Source: JAVBOD01 sp031551045 (lineage in GTDB: Bacteria > Bacteroidota > Bacteroidia > Bacteroidales > UBA932). From it: a stretch of DNA of 22,816 nucleotides. Numbering within the stretch: position 1 is the first letter of the stretch; each line of letters begins with the position of its first letter. The DNA is taken from NCBI GenBank assembly GCA_031551045.1, contig JAVBOD010000042.1, positions 1 to 22,816 on the forward strand, in the 5' to 3' direction. The notes under the pieces were generated by a model that saw nothing but the letters and a program-made list of their open reading frames with translations, was not told where the DNA came from and ran no database searches. Below are positions 16,030-22,816 of this stretch, piece after piece. The translations under genes were made by a program, and so were the position numbers.

Positions 16030-17397
16030 CTATACAACCTCCTGTTTACAATCTTGTTTTTTAAACTGGCGAAATTGAGCAATCAGTAATATCATAGATA
16101 TGATGGCTGACATAAAGTCGGAAATAGGCATGCTGAGCCATACGCCGGAAATGCCTAAAAACCGGGGTAAAATTAATACTAAGGGAATTAAGAAAATCAA
16201 TTGACGAGTCAATGATAGAAAAATAGCTTTCTTTGCCATACCGATACTTTGAAAAAACGTCGATACCACCATTTGAAATCCAACCAACGGGAAAAACATA
16301 AACACATATCGCAAACCCGTAACAGCCAAGTCGGTTAACTCTTCGTCGGTCGTAAAAATAGAAGCTACGGCATGCGGAAACAGTTCTACAATAACAAAAC
16401 CGATAGTCATGATGATGGTGGCGATGATAATCGATTTTTTCAACACTTCATTCACCCTCGAATACAGGGCGGCGCCGTAATTATATCCTGCAATAGGTTG
16501 CATGCCTTGCGTAACGCCCATTACAATCATCACAAAAAGAAATGCCCCGCGATTTACGATGCCGTAAGCGCCTACCGCCAGGTCGCCCCCATAACGAATA
16601 AGGCCTTGATTAATCAACACCACAATAACACAGGCGGTAGCATTCATTAAAAAAGGAGATAATCCGATAGCAAACGTATCGCGCACGATTCCCCGTTGTA
16701 GGCGATAAATTCCTTTTTTCAAATGAATAAAGAATTTTTTATCGCTAAAGAGGTGGAATTGCCATACTAATATAATCAATTGGGAAATGACTGTTGCCGC
16801 CGCGCTTCCACGTATTCCCCATCCGAAAACAAAAATGAATAACGGGTTCAATACCATGTTAATTACTACGGTGAGAATCGTGGCGTACATAGATTTCTGC
16901 GGATGGCCGGCAGAGCGTAGCATGGCATTCAGGCCCATGTACATGTGAGTGATGACGTTTCCCGATAAAATAATGGTCATGAAGTCGTACGCATAGGATA
17001 GGGTGTGGTCGCTTGCTCCGAAAAAATATAAAATCGGTTTGAGAAATAGCAGGGCTGTCATGGAGAAGGAAAGGCCTATAATCAAATTCAGCACTAATAC
17101 ATTCCCCAAGATATTATTGGCCGTCTGATAATCTTTTTGCCCTAAGCGTAACGATAGCAGTGCCGCACCGCCGACCCCTACTAAAGAACCGAAAGCGGCC
17201 GCCAAATTCATCAGTGGAAACGTAATCGCTAAACCGGATAGAGCCATGGCTCCCACGCCGTGTCCGATAAATATACTGTCGGTGATGTTATATAGCGAAG
17301 CGGCGGTCATGGCAATAATGGCCGGAATGGCATATTGCGTTAACAATTTTCCGATATTCTCTGTTCCTAATGATAATGGTGCGCTTTCGTTTTTCAT
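16030..17397 (-). CDS. MATE family efflux transporter
   Basis: This 455-residue membrane protein has about 12 transmembrane segments. MATE-type signatures are present near the start of both halves: LLTQYAIPAIIAMTAASLYNITDSIFIGHGVG (about 18-49) and ATACVIVVLINQGLIRYGG in the second half, plus MGVTQGMQPIAGYNYGA (about 297-313), typical of MepA-like and NorM relatives. These proteins extrude cationic drugs and other organic compounds with sodium or proton coupling; the substrate here is unknown. It is the first gene of a two-gene minus-strand unit with the cytidylate-kinase-like gene. A plausible promoter lies at 17426-17457. Confidence 0.92.
   Translation of the reverse strand: MKNESAPLSLGTENIGKLLTQYAIPAIIAMTAASLYNITDSIFIGHGVGAMALSGLAITFPLMNLAAAFGSLVGVGGAALLSLRLGQKDYQTANNILGNVLVLNLIIGLSFSMTALLFLKPILYFFGASDHTLSYAYDFMTIILSGNVITHMYMGLNAMLRSAGHPQKSMYATILTVVINMVLNPLFIFVFGWGIRGSAAATVISQLIILVWQFHLFSDKKFFIHLKKGIYRLQRGIVRDTFAIGLSPFLMNATACVIVVLINQGLIRYGGDLAVGAYGIVNRGAFLFVMIVMGVTQGMQPIAGYNYGAALYSRVNEVLKKSIIIATIIMTIGFVIVELFPHAVASIFTTDEELTDLAVTGLRYVFMFFPLVGFQMVVSTFFQSIGMAKKAIFLSLTRQLIFLIPLVLILPRFLGISGVWLSMPISDFMSAIISMILLIAQFRQFKKQDCKQEVV
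16038..16043 (-). promoter_or_regulatory. Shine-Dalgarno AGGAGG fixing the kinase-like gene start
   Basis: Minus-strand AGGAGG lies 9 bases upstream of the ATG at 16028, inside the last codons of the MATE gene (Gln-Glu-Val-Val-stop). A strong SD is uncommon in this window, where leaders are mostly A-rich. It supports the short start and translational coupling. Confidence 0.6.
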
Positions 17398-17425
17398 TAA
17401 TTCGCATTAAATAAGTTTTACGTTG

Positions 17426-17457
17426 TAAAGTTATGCCAAAATGAACTATTATACAAA
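17426..17457 (-). promoter_or_regulatory. Candidate promoter for the MATE operon
   Basis: On the minus strand, TTTG (17457-17454) is followed 20 bases later by TAACTTTA (17433-17426), one base off TAnnTTTG. Predicted leader is about 20 bases before the ATG at 17397. Confidence 0.4.
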
Positions 17458-17485
17458 TCAATTTAGTTTTGATATTTTAATCGCC

Positions 17486-17520
17486 TGTTGTCATTCCGGG
17501 CGAAGCGAAGAATGACAACA
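17486..17520. repeat. Inverted repeat of the GTCATTC...GCGAAGCGAA...GAATGAC class
   Basis: Perfect 11-base arms TGTTGTCATTC (17486-17496) and GAATGACAACA (17510-17520) surround CGGGCGAAGCGAA. The arrangement matches a very widespread bacterial intergenic palindrome type. It lies between the MATE promoter region and the terminator of the DUF4890-like gene. Confidence 0.75.
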
Positions 17521-17561
17521 AGTATCAAATCAGTATGAGCTACTTTGTTTCATGTTGCCAC

Positions 17562-17595
17562 AAAAAAAACCGTTACATATTGAATGCAACGGTTT
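17562..17595 (-). terminator. Terminator of the DUF4890-like gene
   Basis: Read on the minus strand, AAACCGTTGCAT pairs with ATGTAACGGTTT (one G-U pair) around a 5-base loop and runs straight into a T tract (A run 17562-17566 on the plus strand). It lies 26 bases after the stop at 17621. Confidence 0.85.
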
Positions 17596-17620
17596 CTTTT
17601 CTGCTATTTCCATCTCACTA

Positions 17621-18001
17621 TTACCTGCGGCCTCCTCTGTTATTAAGCATGCGTTGTTGTTGCTCTTTGAGCCATTCTTCGTACTTTTTAAATTGCTCGT
17701 CAGTCAATACGCTTTTCATCGCGCCTTTATGCTTTTCCTGATTTTCAGTCATGCTTTTCCGCATTGCTTCGCGGTCGCTGCCGGCTTTGCTGAACGCTTC
17801 TTGATTCAGCTTTGCATATTGTAAGTTGATAGAATCCACTTTTGCTACTTGGTCTTTTGTGAGCGAAAGTTGTTTCGTGAGTGCTTCCGTCTGTATTTTT
17901 GCCCGCTCTTCGGGAGTCATTCGTTGTGGCTGTGCCGATGCGGTGTTTATGCTTGCCATCAGGCAAAGAGAAAGGGCTAATACTTTGGAGATTGTTTTCA
18001 T
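17621..18001 (-). CDS. Small periplasmic Spy/CpxP-like protein (DUF4890-type)
   Basis: This 126-residue protein has a Sec signal peptide cleaved at ASA-Q (after residue 23). The mature part is helical and highly charged: MTPEERAKIQTEALTKQLSL is followed by LTKDQVAKVDSI, and a second LTDEQFKKYEEW repeat lies near the C-terminus. The two LTxxQ-like motifs are those of the Spy/CpxP periplasmic chaperone family. In Bacteroidetes such proteins are filed under DUF4890. The tail is basic (RGGRR). A role in periplasmic protein protection or envelope stress is inferred from family resemblance only. It is monocistronic and divergent from the oxidoreductase gene. Confidence 0.82.
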   Translation of the reverse strand: MKTISKVLALSLCLMASINTASAQPQRMTPEERAKIQTEALTKQLSLTKDQVAKVDSINLQYAKLNQEAFSKAGSDREAMRKSMTENQEKHKGAMKSVLTDEQFKKYEEWLKEQQQRMLNNRGGRR

Positions 18002-18049
18002 GTATTTTTGTATTAGAGTTTTTAATTTGACTCTTTTTATATTAAAAAG

Positions 18050-18079
18050 TTTAAAAAATCATAAAAATTCTTATCTTTG
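18050..18079 (+). promoter_or_regulatory. Promoter of the oxidoreductase/DUF1080 operon
   Basis: TATCTTTG at 18072-18079 matches the -7 consensus exactly, with a TTTA (18050-18053) 18 bases upstream in place of TTTG. Predicted leader is about 25-30 bases before the ATG at 18113. Confidence 0.55.
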
Positions 18080-18112
18080 AAACCGAAACAATGACCCAAT
18101 AAATCTTATAAC

Positions 18113-19366
18113 ATGAAAACGAACAGACGGAAATTTTTGCAATCGGTTGGTTCGCTTGCATTACTTACTATTGTCCCCCGGCATGTATTAGGAAAAGGCT
18201 TTATAGCCCCCAGTGACCAGCTAACGAAAGGCATCATAGGAGTGGGGAGTATGGGGCGTGAGCATTACAGTTATGGCGGCACCCGTTTAACCGCTATATG
18301 CGATGTAGATAAAAATCACCTTCAAAAAGGGCTTGAACTGGCTAAAGAAAAGATACCTGCGTATAGTGATTATCGGGATTTGATTTATGATAAAAACGTA
18401 GATATCGTACACATTGCCACCCCTCCGCATTGGCATGGCATTATGGCGGCCGAAGCCGCTGCCGCCGGAAAGGATATTTGGTGTGAAAAACCAATGACGC
18501 GTACTATCGGCGAAGGAAAACGCCTGATGGAAGCGGTGAAGCAACATGGCCGCATATTCCGTCTCAATACATGGTTTCGTTTTACCGATACTTTCTACGG
18601 TATGGGGACTACCGTGAGGCCTATCAAAAAGTTAGTGGAAAGCGGGCTGTTGGGATGGCCGTTGAAAGTTACCATCAGCCGCCATACCGGATTCGATTGG
18701 AAATTCTACTGGGTGGGCGAAACCTATTTGGAAACAAAGCCGGTGCCTTTAGCGTTAGATTATGACCAGTGGTTGGGCCCTGCTCCCTATAAATCCTATA
18801 ATCCGCATCGGGTGCACGGAACTTTCCGCGGCTATTGGGATTACGATGGCGGAGGGCTGGGCGATATGGGGCAACATTACATAGATCCCGTGCAATATTT
18901 CTTGGGTAAAGATACTACAAGCCCGGTAAAAGTGGAAGTGGATGCGCCGCAGCAACACCCCGATGCGGTGGGCACATGGCGAAGAATAACCTATACCTAC
19001 GACGATGGTTGCCAGATTATTTTAGATGGCGACGGATCTCTTGAAAAAGCCGCTTATATCGAAGGCCCCAAAGGGAAATTATATCCGGGATTTCGTTCGG
19101 ATATTCCCGATTTAGCATGGAAGCTCGCTGCTTTTCCCGATCCTCAACCTCAAATGACGAATTTTATAGAATCGGTAAAAACACGCCGGCAATTTGCTTT
19201 GAACGAAAGTAATGGTTTTCGCTCGGCGACGATTGTCAACATGGGAGTTGTGGCGCTCCGCTTGAATTGTACGTTGAATTTCGATCCGGTGAAACTGGAA
19301 TTTATCAACGATGATGCCGCCAACCGTTTAATAGACCAACCGATGCGGGCGCCATGGGCCCTGTAG
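18113..19366 (+). CDS. Exported Gfo/Idh/MocA family oxidoreductase (Tat signal)
   Basis: This 417-residue NAD(P)-dependent dehydrogenase probably oxidises or reduces a hydroxyl on a sugar or sugar derivative. The N-terminus NRRKFLQSVGSLALL is a twin-arginine signal (R5, R6), so the folded, cofactor-loaded enzyme is exported to the periplasm. The Rossmann motif GVGSMG is at 43-48 and the family hallmark CEKPM at 124-128. The catalytic-region segment GGGLGDMGQHYIDP (246-259) supplies D251 and H255. This layout is typical of secreted members common in Bacteroidetes and Planctomycetes. It is followed after 19 bases by the DUF1080 gene, so the two are cotranscribed. Known 3-keto-glycoside routes pair an oxidoreductase of this family with a DUF1080 hydrolase or lyase, but the substrate here is not known. 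Confidence 0.93.
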   Translation: MKTNRRKFLQSVGSLALLTIVPRHVLGKGFIAPSDQLTKGIIGVGSMGREHYSYGGTRLTAICDVDKNHLQKGLELAKEKIPAYSDYRDLIYDKNVDIVHIATPPHWHGIMAAEAAAAGKDIWCEKPMTRTIGEGKRLMEAVKQHGRIFRLNTWFRFTDTFYGMGTTVRPIKKLVESGLLGWPLKVTISRHTGFDWKFYWVGETYLETKPVPLALDYDQWLGPAPYKSYNPHRVHGTFRGYWDYDGGGLGDMGQHYIDPVQYFLGKDTTSPVKVEVDAPQQHPDAVGTWRRITYTYDDGCQIILDGDGSLEKAAYIEGPKGKLYPGFRSDIPDLAWKLAAFPDPQPQMTNFIESVKTRRQFALNESNGFRSATIVNMGVVALRLNCTLNFDPVKLEFINDDAANRLIDQPMRAPWAL

Positions 19367-19385
19367 TTGTAATACTAAAAAAATC

Positions 19386-22300
19386 ATGAGTATGAAAAAG
19401 CACTGTATAATATCCTTATTTTTTAGTTTGGTATTAGCATCTGTAAGCTGTTTTGCCCAAACCGATGCCCAGCGGACTGCAAGAACCAAACTGGCCGATG
19501 CATTGGCTATGATGCCTGCGCAGAATAGCGAAACTTACAATGCATTGATGAAAGACATAGCAAGCACCGGAGAAGATGGTATTATCATGATGGCGCGTAT
19601 GATGAACGAAAATATTTCCGGGAATAATTCTATTATGGAATATGCTATCAATGGGCTTTCCTATTATGTCATGGGGCTTGGCGATGAAAACATACGCCGG
19701 CAATGTGCCATAGCATATGTCAAAGCCATTCCTCAAATGAGCAACATGCAGGTGAGGACTTTTTTTATACAGCAATTGCAAATTGTAGGAAAAGATGAAG
19801 CGGTGCCGATGCTCCGTAATATGCTCCGTAACGAGTCATCGTGCGTTCCTGCGGCGCAGGCATTGGCTGCTATTAAAACCGATCCGGCCCGGCAAGCGCT
19901 CTACGAAGCTTTATCGGTGTCGCAAGATAAATGTTTGCTATCGGTGGTTCAAGCTATTGGAGACGCGGAAGCAACTGTTGCCGAAAAAGATGTTTTAAAA
20001 ATAGTAACCACAACGAGTGATCAACAATTAAAAAAAGTTGCATTAAAAACGTTGGCTGAAATAGGCAGCAAAGCATCATTGAAAGTGTTGGCCAACGAGG
20101 CTTCTAAAAATGCTTATTTGCCGGAAAAAACAGGCGCAACCGAAGCATATATTCAACTGATGAAGCGTATTGCTATAGACCCGGCGGCGGCAGCCGGTAT
20201 GGAAAAGGATGTGTTGGCTTTGTATCATAAATGTACTACGGAACAGTTGTCAAACACTAAAGTGTCGTTGCTCGAACTGCTTGTTGCCATTCAAGGTTCA
20301 CGGGCCATGCCGCTCATTATTCAAACTCTTAAAGAACCTAATCCGGTTGTTCGCAATGCCGCCCTTTCATTTACCGATGCGTTTGCCGCTCCTGCGATTT
20401 ATAATCAATTATTAGAGCAGGTAACAACAGTGTCAGCTCCGGTTCAATCTGAAATTATTGATTATTTGGGCGACCGTGATGCTAAAGAAGTGGTGGCTCC
20501 TCTTATCGTACTTATTGATAGCCTTGTCCCGCCTGCCCGGTTAAACGCTATTGCTGCATTGGGAAGAATTGGAGGGGATGCGGCCATGACGAGATTGGCC
20601 GGCTTTTTTGTGTCGAATAAAAAAGACGATATCCAGGCCGCTAAACAAGCGCTGTTGACAACTAAAAGCGATATTGAACCGGCTTTGCAAAATGTTTGTT
20701 CTACCGCATCAGCCCAGGGAATGGCTGCTATTATAGAAATAGCCGGCGCAAGGCACTTGACATCCTATACCGAAACTATTTTTAAATTAGTAAAATCAGA
20801 ACAACCTGATGTAAAAGAGGCCGCTGTTAATGCACTACAAAATATTGCAACGGAGAAAGACTCGGATGTATTGTGTCAATATTTGGAAGAAACAGGACAA
20901 CCCTATGTGCCGGCATTGCAAGCATCTGTCCTCACTTCCTTAAAGTCTAAAACAACCGATGTGCAAACTCAAACCATCCTTCAGCATATCAATAAAATTG
21001 CTCCCGAAAAGCAATTACTTTATTATGGCATTCTTGCTGAAATTGGGAGTAAACAAGCTTTAGACACCGTTTACAAGGCGTTTGCCGATAAAAGCGGCAA
21101 AGCGAAGGAGGCTGCATTTACGGCGCTCACGCGGTGGAACGGCTTTGTAGCTGCTGAAGCCTTGATAGATATTTGTAAAAAGAATGCTGCTCCGGAGTAT
21201 TTCGAAAGAGCCTATGCCGCTTATATCGAACAGGTGAACAATACAAATTATCCGGCGGCTGAAAAAGTAGTATTGCTCCGAAAAGCGATGGAGCTGGCAA
21301 AAAGTACCGAACAGAAACGTACTGTGCTGAAATCATTGGGAGATAATGAAACATTTATGGCGCTTATAGCCGCAGGAAAATATTTGGACGACCCGGCGCT
21401 TGATAATGATGCGGCATGGGCTGTGGCAAATATTGCGTTGGCAAATCCCGGCTTCTATGGCGCTGACATAAATACGCTATTACGGAAAGCGTACGCTATC
21501 CTTAGCGGGCCTGATAGCGAATATAAGAAAGCGGCTCTTGAAAAACATATCGGAGAGTTGCCTCAAACCGGAGGCTTCGTGTCGTTATTTAATGGCAAGG
21601 ATTTGTCGGGATGGAAAGGCTTAGTGGGCACTCCGCTTACCCGTAAAACAATGGATGCCGTAAAATTATCCGCAGAACAAGCAAAAGCGGACGATATCAT
21701 GCGGAAAGTGTGGAGTGTCAAAGACGGAGCGCTTTTATTCAATGGCAATGGAAGCAATCTCTGTTCTGCAAAGCAATATGGCGATTTTGAAATGTATATC
21801 GACTGGATGCTGTATCCTGATAGTAAAAACGCTAATGCCGGCGTTTGCTTGCGTGGAACGCCCCGTGTACAAATTGGGCATATGGATGCTCAAAATGCAA
21901 AAGAAAAAGCGGGTTCCGGCGGCTTGTGCAATAATGAAACATGTTATGCCGCACCTTTGAAAGTGGCCGATAATACATTGGGAGAATGGAATACGTTCTA
22001 TATAAAAATGCTGGGCGACAGGGTGACTGTTTATCTTAACGGAGCATTGGTGGCCGATAATGTAATTATGGAAAACGCATGGGATGGTTCGCTGCCGATT
22101 TTCCCGCTGGAACAAATCGAACTGTATGCTCGTGGAAAGGTGGCTTACCGTGATATTTACATGCGCGAGATTCCCCGCGTAGAACCTTTTACATTGCCTG
22201 CTGATGAGGCTGCCGCCGGATTTCAAATTTTATTCGACGGGACCAATATGTATCAATGGATGGGTAATACGCAAGATTATGTGACGGAAAACGGATGTAT

Positions 22301-22793
22301 GGTGATACGTCCGGAACATGGTGGTAGCGGCGGGAATTTATATACGAAGAAAGAGTACCGGAATTTTAATTTCCGATTTGAATTTATGTTAACACCCGGT
22401 GCGAATAATGGTGTAGGTATCCGTGCTCCGTTAGAGGGAGATGCCGCTTATGTGGGAATGGAAATTCAAGTTTTAGATGACGGCGCTCCCGTGTATCGTA
22501 ACTTGGAACCCTATCAATACCATGGTTCCGTATATGGCGTAATTCCGGCAAAGCGTGGCTACTTGAAGCCTGTCGGAGAGTGGAATCAAGAAGAAATTAT
22601 CGTACGGGATAACCAAATCATCGTCATTTTAAATGGCTCCACTATTGTGAATGGAAATATTAGCGACGCCATAAAGAATGGTACGATGGATAAGCGCGAC
22701 CATCCCGGTCTGAAAAACGAAAAAGGCCATATCGGATTTCTCGGACACGGCTCCGTGGTGTGGTTCAGGAATATACGTATTAAGGAGTTTTAA
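19386..22793 (+). CDS. HEAT-repeat protein with two DUF1080 (3-keto-disaccharide hydrolase) domains
   Basis: This is a 1135-residue exported protein; the signal peptide ends at CFA-Q (about residue 25), and a second ATG 6 bases in (19392) could be the true start. Residues about 30-715 are a long alpha-helical solenoid of HEAT-like units (for example AVPMLRNMLRN, PLIIQTLKEPNPVVRNAALSF and VVAPLIVLIDSLVPPARLNAIAALGRIG). Two DUF1080 domains (PF06439, LamG-like fold) follow. The first starts at FVSLFNGKDLSGW (731) and ends near IYMREIPR (930); the second runs from GFQILFDGTNMYQW (945) to the C-terminus (IRIKEF). Both retain strand patterns such as NAGVCLRGTPRVQIG and NNGVGIRAPLEG. The family includes enzymes acting on 3-keto-glycosides. 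Cotranscription with the Gfo/Idh/MocA gene fits that chemistry. Which domain is catalytic cannot be told. Confidence 0.92.
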   Translation: MSMKKHCIISLFFSLVLASVSCFAQTDAQRTARTKLADALAMMPAQNSETYNALMKDIASTGEDGIIMMARMMNENISGNNSIMEYAINGLSYYVMGLGDENIRRQCAIAYVKAIPQMSNMQVRTFFIQQLQIVGKDEAVPMLRNMLRNESSCVPAAQALAAIKTDPARQALYEALSVSQDKCLLSVVQAIGDAEATVAEKDVLKIVTTTSDQQLKKVALKTLAEIGSKASLKVLANEASKNAYLPEKTGATEAYIQLMKRIAIDPAAAAGMEKDVLALYHKCTTEQLSNTKVSLLELLVAIQGSRAMPLIIQTLKEPNPVVRNAALSFTDAFAAPAIYNQLLEQVTTVSAPVQSEIIDYLGDRDAKEVVAPLIVLIDSLVPPARLNAIAALGRIGGDAAMTRLAGFFVSNKKDDIQAAKQALLTTKSDIEPALQNVCSTASAQGMAAIIEIAGARHLTSYTETIFKLVKSEQPDVKEAAVNALQNIATEKDSDVLCQYLEETGQPYVPALQASVLTSLKSKTTDVQTQTILQHINKIAPEKQLLYYGILAEIGSKQALDTVYKAFADKSGKAKEAAFTALTRWNGFVAAEALIDICKKNAAPEYFERAYAAYIEQVNNTNYPAAEKVVLLRKAMELAKSTEQKRTVLKSLGDNETFMALIAAGKYLDDPALDNDAAWAVANIALANPGFYGADINTLLRKAYAILSGPDSEYKKAALEKHIGELPQTGGFVSLFNGKDLSGWKGLVGTPLTRKTMDAVKLSAEQAKADDIMRKVWSVKDGALLFNGNGSNLCSAKQYGDFEMYIDWMLYPDSKNANAGVCLRGTPRVQIGHMDAQNAKEKAGSGGLCNNETCYAAPLKVADNTLGEWNTFYIKMLGDRVTVYLNGALVADNVIMENAWDGSLPIFPLEQIELYARGKVAYRDIYMREIPRVEPFTLPADEAAAGFQILFDGTNMYQWMGNTQDYVTENGCMVIRPEHGGSGGNLYTKKEYRNFNFRFEFMLTPGANNGVGIRAPLEGDAAYVGMEIQVLDDGAPVYRNLEPYQYHGSVYGVIPAKRGYLKPVGEWNQEEIIVRDNQIIVILNGSTIVNGNISDAIKNGTMDKRDHPGLKNEKGHIGFLGHGSVVWFRNIRIKEF

Positions 22794-22816
22794 GTAAAAA
22801 AGAAGCTGTTCGAAAA

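Noticed and set aside
16029..16082. 18-codon N-terminal extension of the cytidylate-kinase-like protein
   Set aside because: It lies inside the MATE reading frame, and a good SD precedes the internal ATG at 16028, after which the family motif begins.
21735..22226. 163-residue minus-strand open frame in the DUF1080 gene
   Set aside because: It has no motif and lies antisense to the well-supported DUF1080 domain.
22794..22816. Start of a terminator after the DUF1080 gene
   Set aside because: An A-rich run followed by GAAGCTGTTCGAAAA could be the left arm of a hairpin, but the window ends before a complementary arm appears.

Overview
The window looks like chromosomal DNA of a member of the Bacteroidota, most likely the order Bacteroidales. 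Three things point there. Protein types include TPR and DUF4136-like lipoproteins, a DUF4890-like Spy/CpxP-type protein, DUF1080 proteins and an SD-poor DPP-type S9 peptidase. Several upstream regions carry Bacteroidetes-style promoters (TTTG, about 19 bases, then TAnnTTTG). The tRNA gene has no encoded CCA. I cannot name a genus. I see no phage, integrase, transposase gene, CRISPR array or rRNA.

Layout. Positions 1-1339 (minus strand) hold an M48 metalloprotease lipoprotein followed by a second lipoprotein cut by the window edge. A CAT-anticodon tRNA with its own promoter and terminator follows (1496-1675). From 1865 a plus-strand operon encodes a large zincin/beta-propeller/beta-barrel envelope protein, an O-antigen-type flippase and dUTPase (dut), and it ends at a strong hairpin that also serves a convergent DUF4136-type lipoprotein gene. 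An 850-base gene-free stretch (7338-8188) contains hairpin repeats. The best of them is a 184-base full-length imperfect palindrome with 13-base terminal inverted repeats, flanked by 11-base direct repeats, which is the signature of a small non-autonomous mobile element.

From 8189 a second plus-strand run encodes a TPR lipoprotein, an EnvC-like degenerate M23 protein with a TTG start, an M14 carboxypeptidase, a DPP4-like S9 peptidase and the ribosome-assembly GTPase RsgA. Convergent to it are a cytidylate-kinase-like protein and a MATE transporter, translationally coupled on the minus strand. A DUF4890-like periplasmic protein with its own terminator follows. The window closes with a two-gene plus-strand unit: a Tat-signal Gfo/Idh/MocA oxidoreductase and a 1135-residue HEAT-repeat protein carrying two DUF1080 (3-keto-disaccharide hydrolase) domains.

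How the genes fit together. Most of the window is ordinary core-genome material for envelope assembly, peptide breakdown and housekeeping. The most interesting biology is the last operon, which pairs a probable sugar oxidoreductase with a tandem 3-keto-glycoside hydrolase on a HEAT scaffold, and the repeat-rich interval between dut and the TPR gene. I did not find convincing evidence for a wholly new system; the findings below are graded accordingly.
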